A DNA stretch of 64,000 bases, from assembly GCA_002305275.1 (NCBI GenBank), contig DBQO01000015.1, positions 9,677 to 73,676 on the forward strand. The letters are read 5' to 3'. A program made the translations under genes and the position numbers. The notes beneath the pieces are model-generated. The model made no database searches. It was not told the origin of the DNA and saw only the letters and a list, made by a program, of their open reading frames with translations. Each line of letters begins with the position of its first letter. Within the stretch, counting starts at the first letter, position 1. Of the stretch, positions 25,134-35,109 are shown piece by piece. The stretch is from Bacteroidales bacterium UBA1392. Lineage in GTDB: Bacteria; Bacteroidota; Bacteroidia; Bacteroidales; UBA932.

Positions 25134-25185
25134 TTTTAAATAAAAAAGTCAGGGCTATGAACTCATAACCCTGACTATGGTAAAG

Positions 25186-25479
25186 CTATCTTTCTACTGT
25201 TACCGTATTTGGAGTATAAATACCACCGGTTAAAGCGGCTAGGAAACCATCAATGAAAGTGTGTTGTATTGTCACCGTGTAATTGGCTGCACCGCCGGCC
25301 ATTCGCGCGGGGTCACAAGTTCTCAGAGGGACTAAACCACCGATTAAATAGTGGTTTTTCTCAGTAACTACATCACCCCTGGTGGCACCTCTACCGACTG
25401 AAAATGTCAGTGTGTAGCAAGAAGTCATCAAAATTGAAATAGCGAGCAACAGTACTAATTGTAAAACACGTTTCTTCAT
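25186..25479 (-). CDS. Bor family lipoprotein
   Basis: A 97-residue lipoprotein with signal MKKRVLQLVLLLAISILMTSC-type and Cys21. The core matches lambda Bor in layout: a central conserved Cys (LRTCDPAR) and the C-terminal HTFIDGFLAALTGGIYTP, paralleling Bor's TFVNGLLGFITLGIYTP. Bor in lambdoid phages gives serum resistance in E. coli. In Bacteroidetes the role is unknown. The transcript has an unusually long leader (about 120 bases) after a TATATTTG box at 25607-25614. Confidence 0.78.
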   Translation of the reverse strand: MKKRVLQLVLLLAISILMTSCYTLTFSVGRGATRGDVVTEKNHYLIGGLVPLRTCDPARMAGGAANYTVTIQHTFIDGFLAALTGGIYTPNTVTVER

Positions 25480-25850
25480 AGTTGTTTTATTTTATTTTTC
25501 CCTACTCATAAGGCTTTTCGGATTACGCCCCGTTTTTTTGAGTGGGATCAGGCCTCCACTATTTAGGGTTAATAAGGGATTTGCGTGTAACGCTTCACTT
25601 CGGCAACAAATATACAAAAATTATAATTATAACCTTCATCCTTGTTTGACTTTATTCGGGGTTGACTATTTGGCAGCAGCATTCTAATTGAAAGAAACAA
25701 AAAAACCTGCCGGTCGGGCATAGGCACTACAATATGCTTATCAATAAGTTGTTTTGACTTATATCGGACAATATTGAATTTAAATTATCATTATTTGCTG
25801 TATCTTTACCGCGTAAATTAAATTGCCAGCGAATATTTAAAGTAAAAATT
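25480..25850. other. Intergenic region, 371 bases, with the Bor leader
   Basis: Divergent spacer. On the minus strand a -7 box TATATTTG (25607-25614) implies a leader of about 120 bases before the Bor-like ATG, containing a 5-bp hairpin AGTGG/CCACT (25541-25560) with no U-run after it. On the plus strand TATCTTTA lies about 50 bases before the methyltransferase ATG and is a one-mismatch -7 box. I see no coding potential. Confidence 0.5.
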
Positions 25851-26636
25851 ATGAAAGAAAAATCAGATTTGGAGAAGTATTTCAGAAGTAATACGAAACG
25901 TTTAATTCACAAGTGTAATAACTATTTTGATATATATGAAAGACATTTTAGCCGATATAGAAATACAAATGTTGTAGTCCTCGAAATAGGAGTTTCACAT
26001 GGTGGAAGTCTTCAAATGTGGAAAAGTTATTTTGGCGGGAATTGTAAAATATACGGCATCGATATTGACCCCCGTTGTAAAGAATTTGAAGAAGAAAATA
26101 TTGAAATATTTATCGGTTCACAATCTGATCGTAAGTTTCTCAGGGAGGTAAAGGAGAGAATCGGTCAAGTCGATATCCTGATTGATGATGGTGGTCATAC
26201 GATGAGACAGCAAATAATTACTTTTGAAGAATTGTTTGATATGGTAAAGAAGGATGGAATCTATTTATGCGAAGACTTACACACTTCTTATTGGTTAACT
26301 TATGGAGGAGGACATAAAAGAAGAGGTACCTTTATAGAATACAGTAAAAATTTCATCGATTATATAAATGCCTATCACTCTGAACAACGAAGCTTAAAAG
26401 TAAATGATTTTTCAAAATCGGCAGACTCGGTTCATTATTATAACGGTATGGTTGTTATTGAAAAAAGAGAGATGCAACCAACTTATACTGAGAAAACAGG
26501 AAATCCATCTTTTATAGACGAGCCCCAAAAAGTTTCGAAGTTGAAAAAAGCAGCATCTAAACTAAAATATATTCTTCTTAAATGGATCAATACAATTCTA
26601 AGGTGGTTTAGATTACCCGGATTTATCTGGAGATAA
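25851..26636 (+). CDS. Class I SAM-dependent methyltransferase
   Basis: A 261-residue protein with the Rossmann-type motif I VVLEIGVSHGGSL (about residues 42-54), an acidic end of strand 2 (IYGIDIDP) and LIDDGGHTMRQQ, all typical of small-molecule or sugar methyltransferases related to macrocin O-methyltransferase and cephalosporin-hydroxylase-like proteins. The C-terminus is basic and amphipathic (LKYILLKWINTILRWFRLPG), suggesting membrane contact. It is followed by a second methyltransferase and lies near O-acetylation genes, so a role in surface glycan decoration is plausible. The substrate is unknown. Confidence 0.75.
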   Translation: MKEKSDLEKYFRSNTKRLIHKCNNYFDIYERHFSRYRNTNVVVLEIGVSHGGSLQMWKSYFGGNCKIYGIDIDPRCKEFEEENIEIFIGSQSDRKFLREVKERIGQVDILIDDGGHTMRQQIITFEELFDMVKKDGIYLCEDLHTSYWLTYGGGHKRRGTFIEYSKNFIDYINAYHSEQRSLKVNDFSKSADSVHYYNGMVVIEKREMQPTYTEKTGNPSFIDEPQKVSKLKKAASKLKYILLKWINTILRWFRLPGFIWR

Positions 26637-26688
26637 TATTTGCCAACTAGTAATATAACTCAATAATTATAAACTTAATAAGGAAGAT

Positions 26689-27384
26689 ATGCACGTAAGT
26701 TCAATGTTACGGATGAAATGGTTTGTTGATAATTATGCATCAAAAACCACCGGAAATAAAATTAAAGTTCTTGATGTTGGAAGTTATGATGTCAACGGAT
26801 CATATAAACAGCTATTTACGGAGGATAAATATGAATATGTCGGTCTGGATATGGAAGCAGGGCCAAATGTTGACATAGTACCAAAAAATCCCTATAGCTG
26901 GAAGGAAATTGAAACGGACTCTTTTGACATAGTGATATCAGGTCAAGCATTCGAACATATCGAGTTTTTTTGGATTACCATGTCTGAAATGACCCGAGTG
27001 TTGAAAAAGAATGGCTTGCTTTGCATAATTGCACCAAGGGGATTTGAAGAACACAGATATCCTGTGGATTGTTATCGTTTCTTTACTGACGGCATGGTCG
27101 CTTTAGCCAGATATGTGAGTTTGGATATATTACATGCTCACACCAATTGTGCTCCGACCCTTGAGAGTAAAGAGTGGTATAGCAGACATTCATCAGACTC
27201 CATGTTAATTGCCCAAAAGAAATATGAGGGCAAACCCCGATATGTAGATGTGGATGCCTATGTTTGTATTCCCGCAAATCATGAAGAACTTCGTACGGGT
27301 TTACTCCCATATACTCCTAAAAGAAGACCTCTAATTAGCTTGATGAAAAGGATTCTACGATTCTTCAACATGCTGGAAGAGTAA
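26689..27384 (+). CDS. Class I SAM-dependent methyltransferase (Methyltransf_11-like)
   Basis: The 231-residue protein has motif I KVLDVGSYDVNGSY, the acidic strand-2 end YVGLDMEAGPNVD, and the late motif DSFDIVISGQAFEHIEFFW, typical of the Methyltransf_11 group. The tail ends in a basic amphipathic stretch (LISLMKRILRFFNML) similar to its upstream neighbour, which lies 52 bases before on the same strand. Both may act on a glycan or lipid at the inner face of the membrane. That is inference from context. Confidence 0.75.
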   Translation: MHVSSMLRMKWFVDNYASKTTGNKIKVLDVGSYDVNGSYKQLFTEDKYEYVGLDMEAGPNVDIVPKNPYSWKEIETDSFDIVISGQAFEHIEFFWITMSEMTRVLKKNGLLCIIAPRGFEEHRYPVDCYRFFTDGMVALARYVSLDILHAHTNCAPTLESKEWYSRHSSDSMLIAQKKYEGKPRYVDVDAYVCIPANHEELRTGLLPYTPKRRPLISLMKRILRFFNMLEE

Positions 27385-27413
27385 TAGTTCAATTACTTCC
27401 TCCTTCGTTTTCA

Positions 27414-28445
27414 TTAAAAACCTTGACTAGTAGGTGGCAAACTCGTACTTCTACGTTCGTATATTTTAGCTAATTCATTTACAACTAATTTCACTCCATT
27501 TGCATTCCAATGTGTATCATCCGGATGATATAATAAATCGTTTTGCTCATCATTATATATTTGTAGAGTATTGATGGTATTTACGCCTTTATTATTCAGA
27601 ATGGAATTTAATTCAGTAATATAGTCAGGCTGTTTATCGAGGGGTACATATTGGTAATAAACAGTTTCCTTGTTAGGTAGTGGCAGAAAGATAAAGTCTA
27701 CACCTATTGAGTCACAGTATTTTTTATAGTGAGAAATAGTATTGGCAACCTCATTTACTTTATCATAATTATAGATTTGGTCTTTTCCATTAAAAAAATA
27801 CATTCCTGATACAATTCCTTTAATCCCACTCCCTTTTGAGTTTGATAATCTTGCTTTTAAGTAATCAAAAGAGTATAATCTCGTACTTCGATCTTTTAGA
27901 ATTGAAAATCGATTTGCATTAAATCCGTTGTATTCAATAACCACTGGGTTTAAAGTTTCCGGAACAGTTCTTTCAACTATTCCAAACACGACCAAATTTG
28001 GTTTGTCAAGTATGCCGAGGTCTATTAGCGAGACAAATTCATTGAAATTTGAAGGTGCCATATTGTAAACTTTAGCGTTAATTTGCCGGCTTAATTGGTT
28101 TGTTATTGTGGAATCTTGACATATACCGGAACCTGCGATAAATGAATCGCCTATGAAAAGCACATCCGCTTTTTTTATAAAAGTATTGTTTCTGAACCCA
28201 AGTTCATCAGTGATCCAGTCTTCGTATTTAGTTATTTCATTATCTGTGTGATAACATAAATCTCCCACTGAATTCATAACTAGACTATGATTAGGATAAA
28301 AAGGGAATGCCATTCCTTTCTTAGAATTATAGCTTAATGCTTCCCAAGGTCTAAATGTAAATATATTCACCGGCAATAAAACCTCCACAAAAAGCAATAG
28401 AAGCGGAAGCAAGAAAAGTATGGTTTTCAAAATAAATCTTTTCAT
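27414..28445 (-). CDS. AlgX/AlgJ-like SGNH-fold O-acetyltransferase partner
   Basis: Start chosen at ATG 28445, which gives an immediate membrane anchor (FILKTILFLLPLLLLFVEVLL); a longer frame would overlap the upstream gene. SGNH motifs are visible: FIGDSFIAGSG with the catalytic Ser near residue 99, and HPDDTHWNANG with the Asp-x-x-His pair near the C-terminus. Proteins of this kind take acetyl groups delivered across the membrane by an MBOAT protein and transfer them to exported polysaccharide. The MBOAT gene ends eight bases upstream, so the pair forms one operon. Confidence 0.85.
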   Translation of the reverse strand: MKRFILKTILFLLPLLLLFVEVLLPVNIFTFRPWEALSYNSKKGMAFPFYPNHSLVMNSVGDLCYHTDNEITKYEDWITDELGFRNNTFIKKADVLFIGDSFIAGSGICQDSTITNQLSRQINAKVYNMAPSNFNEFVSLIDLGILDKPNLVVFGIVERTVPETLNPVVIEYNGFNANRFSILKDRSTRLYSFDYLKARLSNSKGSGIKGIVSGMYFFNGKDQIYNYDKVNEVANTISHYKKYCDSIGVDFIFLPLPNKETVYYQYVPLDKQPDYITELNSILNNKGVNTINTLQIYNDEQNDLLYHPDDTHWNANGVKLVVNELAKIYERRSTSLPPTSQGF

Positions 28446-28453
28446 AATAATGC

Positions 28454-29899
28454 CTAGAACTGAAAGTAAATAAATTGTTGTGACGCTCCGCCAAACCAAA
28501 TAATTGCAACGATTATAGCATAGTACATTGCATATCTGATCGGACGCTTCCATTTAAGCCCCAACTTTTGTATGGCAAATTGGTCTTCTCTCCCAAACCA
28601 TTCTATTAAAACAAAAATCCCTAAAAGAATAACAGTTAGAGTAGCTTTGCCGGGACCATCTTGTGGCATTGAGAAAAGAGATGAAGAAAAAATCCCTGAA
28701 ATGTAGCTTATGGCATGTCCCATACTTTCAGCTCTAAAGAATATCCATGCGAACACGGTCAATCCGAAAGTGAAAAGAATTGAAACGAATTCCTTAAAAC
28801 TTGGAAGGAACTTCCCTTGAGCCACAGTTTCAAGGTTAGTGCGATTTTTATTAGCTAATAATAGCGGTAAAAAATAGATGGCATTCAATGCTCCCCAAGC
28901 AATAAATGTCCAATTTGCGCCGTGCCAAAATCCGCTTACGATGAAGATTATAAAAGTATTTCTTATTTTCATCCATGTACCGCCCCTGCTTCCACCTAAA
29001 GGTATATAAAGGTAATCCCTAAACCAAGTTGAAAGCGAAATGTGCCAACGCCTCCAAAATTCAGCAATATCTCTTGAAAAATAGGGATAATTGAAGTTTC
29101 GCATTAAATCAAACCCAAAAAGTCTCGCAGTCCCAATGGCAATATCCGAATAGCCTGAAAAGTCTCCATAAATTTGAAAAGCAAAAAACACCGCCCCTAA
29201 AACGAGAGTGCTTCCATTCATATAAGCTGAGTTGTTAAAGATATGATTTGCAAGTTCAGCACAATTATCTGCAATAACAATCTTCTTGAATAACCCCCAG
29301 AGCATTTGACGCATCCCATCAACTGCTTTTGCATAATCAAAAGTGCGTTTTTTGTAAAACTGGGGGAGCAAGTTAGTGGCTCTTTCAATAGGACCTGCAA
29401 CCAAATTTGGGAAAAAACTGACAAATGCCGCAAAAGCAATGAAGTCTTTTGTCGGCTCCAGCTTCTTCTTGTAAACGTCAATTGTATAGCTAAGCGTTTG
29501 AAACGTGTAAAAGCTTATACCAACGGGTAAAATGATATTCAAACTATTGGCTTTAATATCTTTTCCGAAAAAAGAGAAGGCAGCAATGAAGTTGTCTACA
29601 AAGAAGTTATAATATTTGAAAAACCCTAAGAATCCTAGATTAACAATAATGCTGACCCATAGTAAAGCTTTTCGTTTGCGTGGAGTTCCCTCTTTTCCGA
29701 GGAGGATGCCCATGAAATAATCAACAACGATACTGAATGTAATCAATGATAAAAATCTCCAGTCCCACCAGCCATAGAACACATAGCTTGCCACTACAAT
29801 GAAAGTGTTTTGCCACTTTAGGTTTTTGTTTATCACAAACCAATAAAGTACGAAGACTATCGGCAAGAAAATCGCAAAATCGATTGAGTTAAAGAGCAT
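28454..29899 (-). CDS. MBOAT family O-acyltransferase (AlgI/DltB-like)
   Basis: A polytopic membrane protein of 481 residues. MLFNSIDFAIFLPIVFVLYW at the start, YFSRDIAEFWRRWHISLS in the middle and the catalytic-His segment SGFWHGANWTFIAWG are textbook AlgI-type MBOAT signatures. It moves acyl groups across the inner membrane to the SGNH partner encoded immediately downstream. No polymer-synthesis genes are adjacent, so the acetylated glycan is unknown; the two nearby methyltransferases are possible co-workers. The spacer upstream has a -7-like box TATATTTG at 29936-29943 on the minus strand. Confidence 0.93.
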   Translation of the reverse strand: MLFNSIDFAIFLPIVFVLYWFVINKNLKWQNTFIVVASYVFYGWWDWRFLSLITFSIVVDYFMGILLGKEGTPRKRKALLWVSIIVNLGFLGFFKYYNFFVDNFIAAFSFFGKDIKANSLNIILPVGISFYTFQTLSYTIDVYKKKLEPTKDFIAFAAFVSFFPNLVAGPIERATNLLPQFYKKRTFDYAKAVDGMRQMLWGLFKKIVIADNCAELANHIFNNSAYMNGSTLVLGAVFFAFQIYGDFSGYSDIAIGTARLFGFDLMRNFNYPYFSRDIAEFWRRWHISLSTWFRDYLYIPLGGSRGGTWMKIRNTFIIFIVSGFWHGANWTFIAWGALNAIYFLPLLLANKNRTNLETVAQGKFLPSFKEFVSILFTFGLTVFAWIFFRAESMGHAISYISGIFSSSLFSMPQDGPGKATLTVILLGIFVLIEWFGREDQFAIQKLGLKWKRPIRYAMYYAIIVAIIWFGGASQQFIYFQF

Positions 29900-29983
29900 A
29901 AATTCAGGCTAAGGTTCAAGCATTAATATTATCGGCAAATATAGTACTATCTGCGCAATCATTATAATTGGCGCTTAGCGCCG

Positions 29984-30898
29984 CTACTGTAGCTCAATTA
30001 TTCTCTCTTCAATCGCTATATGTCCATCAGATTCTGCTTCAATGGTTGCTATTGAATAAAGAATCCAGCCTGACTCATGAATTATGGCAGAGAGCCATGT
30101 ATAATGTGAAATATTCTCTATTTCATTTATCTCAGGAGACTCAACCCCCATCGCCTCTGCCATCCTATTCACAAAACCATAGAATGCGTACAACAACTGC
30201 TCGGGATTGACACGCTGCTCCAATCTGAGTATGAAATTATTGTCATCCGGATTCAATTCATCGAGCCAAACAACCATTTCCGCATCCAAGGGGTCGCCGC
30301 CATACATATTTGGAACCTGCAACTCCGAATAATAGGGTTCCCCATACTTATATGCAGCCCCATGAAAAGAATAAAATTGTTGAATTTCTTTTAAAGCCAA
30401 CAATTCGATAGCTTCCTTTGTACTAAACATCTCTTCAACCTGCTTAAAAAAATTCTCCATATCAGGGACATCGGCAATCTCTTCTTCCAATACATTGAGC
30501 CCCACCATCGTATAATCCCTTACCTCTTCCCAGTTTATCACCTCCTCAAAAACACCAAGCTCATCTGTCCGAATCAGCACATGCACTCCATCGTTTAACA
30601 AGGAGAGTTTTTGAGTCCAAGGATTCTCAGATTTGACCTCAGTATCTCTATAATGCCAGTCAATTGTGTATGAGTTGGCAGTAGAATCAACAATCGTAAT
30701 ATCTACTGTATATTTAAAAAAATCCCTTGAAGTAGTATCGGAATCTTTAACATGATACTTTTCCTGAGTCACAGTATAGGTCTGTGTCTCATTTTTATCC
30801 CAATAGCCAACAACCTGAGCGGTCGAGTCGGCCATATTGATCTGTCCGTATACAATGCTGCTCAGTAAGAGGAGGAAGGTGAGGAGGAGGGGTTTCAT
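29984..30898 (-). CDS. Secreted protein of unknown function
   Basis: About 304 residues with a clear signal peptide (MKPLLLTFLLLLSSIVYGQ). The start is ATG 30898, just past the stop of the GIY-YIG gene. The mature protein is acidic, with a beta-rich first half (TYTVTQEKYHV, YTIDWHYRDTEV) and a helical middle. The C-terminal end (IATIEAESDGHIAIEERIIEL) resembles a calycin-like strand pattern. I recognise no family. It is probably periplasmic or surface-exposed. It shares only gene order with the restriction locus upstream. Confidence 0.65.
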   Translation of the reverse strand: MKPLLLTFLLLLSSIVYGQINMADSTAQVVGYWDKNETQTYTVTQEKYHVKDSDTTSRDFFKYTVDITIVDSTANSYTIDWHYRDTEVKSENPWTQKLSLLNDGVHVLIRTDELGVFEEVINWEEVRDYTMVGLNVLEEEIADVPDMENFFKQVEEMFSTKEAIELLALKEIQQFYSFHGAAYKYGEPYYSELQVPNMYGGDPLDAEMVVWLDELNPDDNNFILRLEQRVNPEQLLYAFYGFVNRMAEAMGVESPEINEIENISHYTWLSAIIHESGWILYSIATIEAESDGHIAIEERIIELQ

Positions 30899-30899
30899 A

Positions 30900-31820
30900 T
30901 TATTCAAAAAGTTCTTTTATGGTTTTGGAATTCATTAGTTTTTCAAAAGTGGTGTATCGGGGTGCTTGCATAGAACCGGATTTAGCATCGCCAAATCTTA
31001 TGGGTTCAATTTCTATTGCTGGTGCTCTAAAGTTCAATTGGTATTTTCCCCCATCTCCGTAAGCTTCAATTGATTCAACCTCTGCATAATGGGTTATAGC
31101 GGAAACAGGAGCAGTCTGATATGCTGCAATATATTGTATGTCATCTAGTTTGCCTCCACTTATTCTAATCGCATACCACCTGTTTTCCCCAAGAAAAACT
31201 TCTCTAAATCCATCTTCTTGTGCCGGAACAACAATTGTGTCTTGAACTTTTGTCCTTTTACTATATCCTTCAGTATGTGGCTTATAGTCCACTTCAATTT
31301 TCTTAGCTTTATCAAATACCCTAATCTCAACTAGTGGGAAGATGCTAAGCATTTCATTTAAGAATTCTTGAGTGTCTGCTTTGTCTGATTCGGTTAAAGT
31401 TGGCTCATTAGGAATGGCATTATTATCAAGTTTACATCTTTTCATTTTATCAGCTTGCTTAATCAATGCCCATTCAATCCATGTTATATGAGCCCGGTTC
31501 AATCCACCGTCGCTTGATATAAATACAAGAACCTTATCCCAAAACAGTTTGTTTTTAATATGAGATTCGATTCTGTCTTTAACGCCATCGCCTTGTCCTA
31601 TATAAACAATCGGCAGGTCAGGATCGTCTCCATATCCAATTAATATGTAAATACCTGCTTGCGCAAATTCTTTTCTATTTTTGTATTTATCCCATGAATC
31701 CCTTGCTACTTCCAATCCGACTCCTGTCCAGTTCATTCTATCAATAATCTTAAAAGAATTTGGGTCACCATCCGGGATGAATAGTCTAATAGTGTATGGT
31801 TTTGATGCTTTATCGTTCAT
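30900..31820 (-). CDS. GIY-YIG nuclease family protein next to hsdR
   Basis: Residues about 55-125 show the GIY-YIG core: AGIYILIGYGDD, IVYIGQGDGVKDRIESH with the conserved Arg, and WIEWALI with the metal-binding Glu. The C-terminal half (KVQDTIVVPAQEDGF, WYAIRISGGKLDDIQYIAAYQ) is like the DUF4357-type extension often seen on such nucleases. Homologues are frequently encoded at the end of type I restriction operons, exactly as here, 40 bases after hsdR. A nuclease or DNA-repair role in defence is likely but unproven. Confidence 0.8.
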   Translation of the reverse strand: MNDKASKPYTIRLFIPDGDPNSFKIIDRMNWTGVGLEVARDSWDKYKNRKEFAQAGIYILIGYGDDPDLPIVYIGQGDGVKDRIESHIKNKLFWDKVLVFISSDGGLNRAHITWIEWALIKQADKMKRCKLDNNAIPNEPTLTESDKADTQEFLNEMLSIFPLVEIRVFDKAKKIEVDYKPHTEGYSKRTKVQDTIVVPAQEDGFREVFLGENRWYAIRISGGKLDDIQYIAAYQTAPVSAITHYAEVESIEAYGDGGKYQLNFRAPAIEIEPIRFGDAKSGSMQAPRYTTFEKLMNSKTIKELFE

Positions 31821-31860
31821 GTGGGTGGAGGTTTAAGGGGGGATGAGGAAATAGTGCGTA

Positions 31861-34800
31861 TCATTTATTGGTCAATTCGTCTGTGATCATTTCGGCTTGC
31901 TTTAGGACGGTTTCGGTGGCGAGCTTTTGCATGTCGGGCGGATAACCGTATTTTCTTAAAAGTCTTTTTACAGTTACTCTTAATTTTGCTTTTACACTTT
32001 CTTTGATTGTCCAATCGATGGTTGCATTCTTCCTAATAGATTCTGTTAGAACTACGGCAAGCTCTCTTAATTTATCTTTTCCCATCAACTCTCTTGCACT
32101 TTCGTTATTTGCAACTGCTGTGTAAAATGCATATTCATGTGGTGAAAATCCCATTGCCTCCGCTTCATTGTCCATCTTCACAATTTCTTTACTCAAGCTT
32201 ATGAGCTCTTCGATAACTTCGGCTGCTGTAAGGATCTTGTTGTGATATTTTCTGATGGCTTCCTCTAACATTTCTTTAAATGAGATGCTTTTAACAAGGT
32301 TTGTTTTCAACCTCGCTTTTATTTCATCGTTGAGTAACTTTCTCAATACTTCAAGTGCAATGTTTTTGTGTTCCATTCCTTTCAGCTCCGCAAGAAACTC
32401 TTCAGAAAGTATAGAAATATCGGGTTTTTTTAATCCGGCTGCATCAAAAACATCAATAACTTTATCTGTTACCAATGCTTTGTCTATTACTTGACGAATG
32501 GTTGTTTCCAGTTCTTCATCGGTTTTGCCTGGAATTGTATCAAATTTTACCAAACGAGCCTTAACTGCTTGGAAGAAAGAAATCTCATCTTTGGCATCCA
32601 TCGCTTGATCGTGGGGGATAGCGATAGCGAATGCTTTTGATAACGCTGTAACCTCATTTATATAGCGTTTTTTCCCATCCTCCAATCCTAAAATGTGATC
32701 TTCAGCGGCTAAGATCATTGAAAGTTTTGTGGGAGTATCTGCATCAAAATAATCCTCATAGTTAAAACCGTGATACATATTTGAAACAACTTCCATTTTC
32801 TCCAACATCAACTCAACAGCCTGCTCTTGTAAAATTGTAGGATCGCCTTTGCCTCCGGAATCGGAATAAAACGAAAGTGCTTTTTTCAAATCAGCTGCAA
32901 TGCCCAAATAATCCACAATCAAACCGCCAGGTTTGTCTTTGTAAACACGGTTTACCCTTGCAATGGCCTGCATCAAATTATGTCCTTTCATAGGTTTGTC
33001 TATGTAAAGGGTGTGCATACATGGAACATCAAAACCGGTGAGCCACATATCCCGAACGATAACCAGTTTTAATTCATCATTCGTGTTCTTCATACGATCG
33101 GCCAGAGTACGGCGTTGTTCTTTGGTTGTATAATGCTTTGAGATCATGGGACCATCGGAAGATGCTGAAGTCATTACCACTTTGATTACACCTTTACTTA
33201 GTTCATCGGAATGCCATTCGGGTCTCAGATTTATAATAGCTTCGTACAACTCTGCTGCAATACGGCGACTCATAGCTACAATCATTCCTTTGCCTTCAAA
33301 AACCGATTGTCGTATCTCAAAGTGTTCTATAATGTCCTTTGCAATCTCATTAACTCGTCTTTCGCTACCTACTAATGCCTCTAATTGTGTCCACTTGGTT
33401 TTTGCCTTTTGAGTCTCTGTTAAATCTTCCTGATCAAGTTCGTCGTCTAATTCTTCGACTAACTTTTTGCCCTCTTCACTCAAATGTACTTTTGCTAAGC
33501 GGCTTTCGTAATAAATAGGAACGGTTGCCCCATCTTCGACGGCTTGGGCGACGTCGTAAATATCTACGTAATTACCAAAAACAGCTGGAGTGTTTATGTC
33601 GGTGCTTTCAATTGGTGTGCCTGTAAAACCAAGATAAGTGGCATTCGGCAGAGCATCACGCATATATTTAGCAAAGCCGTAAACTATCTTTTTACCGACA
33701 ACATTCCCATCCTCATCTTTATCATCAATGGTTTTGGCCTTGAATCCATACTGAGTACGGTGTGCCTCGTCAGCAATTACAACAATATTTTCTCGGTCGG
33801 AGAGTAAATCATAAACATTGCCTTCTTCAGGTTGGAATTTTTGAATTGTTGTAAAAACCACACCGCCTGAAGCAACTTTTAATAGCTCTTTCAGGTGATT
33901 CCTGTTCTCTGCTTGCACAGGTTCCTGACGTAATAATTGTTTTGATGCAGCAAATGTGTCAAAGAGCTGGTCGTCCAGATCGTTTCGGTCGGTGATCACA
34001 ACAATGGTAGGGTTATCCATTTCTAAAACGATTTTACCCGTATAAAACACCATTGAAAGCGATTTTCCACTGCCTTGTGTATGCCACACTACACCTCCCT
34101 TACGGTCGCCAACAGGTTGTTTCTTTACTCCAGGTAAGCCGTAATCTTCCGGTGCTGTTAATAATGCGCGCTGTGAGTTGTTTTCCCTCTCCAAATAGCC
34201 TGATGCTCGCAATGTGGATTCCACTGCACGATTTACGGCATAATACTGATGGTATGCTGCAAGTATTTTGACAGTATTAATTGTTATAATTCCGGTTTCA
34301 GGGTCTTCCCGTTTTGACTTTTCAAATACAATAAAATGGCGAATTAAGTCAAGAAGTGTTTTTTTATTGAGCATACCCATAATAAGGGTCTCTAACTGAC
34401 TAACCAAATGTGATGCTTCCACCTTTCCATCAACCGATTTCCATGCCATATAGCGACTATATCCTGCTGAGATAGAGCCCGCTTTGGCCTCTAAACCATC
34501 GGAAATAACAACGATACCATTGTAGGTAAATAGGCTAGGAATAACGGATTTGTAGGTTTCAATTTGGTTGAATGCCGAACGAAGAGTGGCGTTTTCGTCA
34601 GCGGCATTTTTTAATTCAATAACCACTAACGGAATGCCATTGACAAACACAACGATATCAGGACGCCTGTTTTGATTGTTCTCAACCACCACAAACTGGT
34701 TGGTAACTAGAAAGTCGTTTTTTTTGGGGTTATTAAAGTCAATCAACAAAACACGGTCGCCTCTCTCCATGCCATCAACTCGTTTAGAAATGGGAATACC

Positions 34801-35109
34801 TTCAGTCAACATTCTATGAAAGGCTTCATTGTTGGCTAAAAGATCAGGAGAGGCAATACGTTGAATCGCTTTTATTGCCTCGGCTTGTGCATCAGCAGGA
34901 ATAGACTTGTTTATGCGTTTAACGGCATTTTGTAATCTCTCCAGCAAAAGAACTTGCTCAAAACTATCCCTTTCCGGTGTTTGGGAGTCGGGGGCAATAT
35001 CCGGCGCATAGATATAGTCGTAATAGAGTTCTTTAAATAGCTCGATGGCGAAGGATTCAATGCTATGTTCGGTAATTTTGTCATCTGTAACTTTCGGCAA
35101 TTTAAGCAT
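31861..35109 (-). CDS. hsdR: Type I restriction endonuclease subunit R
   Basis: ATP-dependent translocase and nuclease subunit. I use ATG 35109 (MLKLPKVTDDK), since the longer frame runs through an operator-like repeat. Order of domains: nuclease with NRRPDIVVFVNGIPLVVIELKN (Asp and Glu-x-Lys), helicase motif I TQGSGKSLSMVF, motif II DEAHRTQYG, motif III YLGFTGTP, motif VI QAIARVNRV, and a helical C-terminal domain that docks on HsdM. At 1082 residues it is complete. It is separated from hsdM by about 7.5 kb of cargo genes on the same strand. Confidence 0.95.
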   Translation of the reverse strand: MLKLPKVTDDKITEHSIESFAIELFKELYYDYIYAPDIAPDSQTPERDSFEQVLLLERLQNAVKRINKSIPADAQAEAIKAIQRIASPDLLANNEAFHRMLTEGIPISKRVDGMERGDRVLLIDFNNPKKNDFLVTNQFVVVENNQNRRPDIVVFVNGIPLVVIELKNAADENATLRSAFNQIETYKSVIPSLFTYNGIVVISDGLEAKAGSISAGYSRYMAWKSVDGKVEASHLVSQLETLIMGMLNKKTLLDLIRHFIVFEKSKREDPETGIITINTVKILAAYHQYYAVNRAVESTLRASGYLERENNSQRALLTAPEDYGLPGVKKQPVGDRKGGVVWHTQGSGKSLSMVFYTGKIVLEMDNPTIVVITDRNDLDDQLFDTFAASKQLLRQEPVQAENRNHLKELLKVASGGVVFTTIQKFQPEEGNVYDLLSDRENIVVIADEAHRTQYGFKAKTIDDKDEDGNVVGKKIVYGFAKYMRDALPNATYLGFTGTPIESTDINTPAVFGNYVDIYDVAQAVEDGATVPIYYESRLAKVHLSEEGKKLVEELDDELDQEDLTETQKAKTKWTQLEALVGSERRVNEIAKDIIEHFEIRQSVFEGKGMIVAMSRRIAAELYEAIINLRPEWHSDELSKGVIKVVMTSASSDGPMISKHYTTKEQRRTLADRMKNTNDELKLVIVRDMWLTGFDVPCMHTLYIDKPMKGHNLMQAIARVNRVYKDKPGGLIVDYLGIAADLKKALSFYSDSGGKGDPTILQEQAVELMLEKMEVVSNMYHGFNYEDYFDADTPTKLSMILAAEDHILGLEDGKKRYINEVTALSKAFAIAIPHDQAMDAKDEISFFQAVKARLVKFDTIPGKTDEELETTIRQVIDKALVTDKVIDVFDAAGLKKPDISILSEEFLAELKGMEHKNIALEVLRKLLNDEIKARLKTNLVKSISFKEMLEEAIRKYHNKILTAAEVIEELISLSKEIVKMDNEAEAMGFSPHEYAFYTAVANNESARELMGKDKLRELAVVLTESIRKNATIDWTIKESVKAKLRVTVKRLLRKYGYPPDMQKLATETVLKQAEMITDELTNK

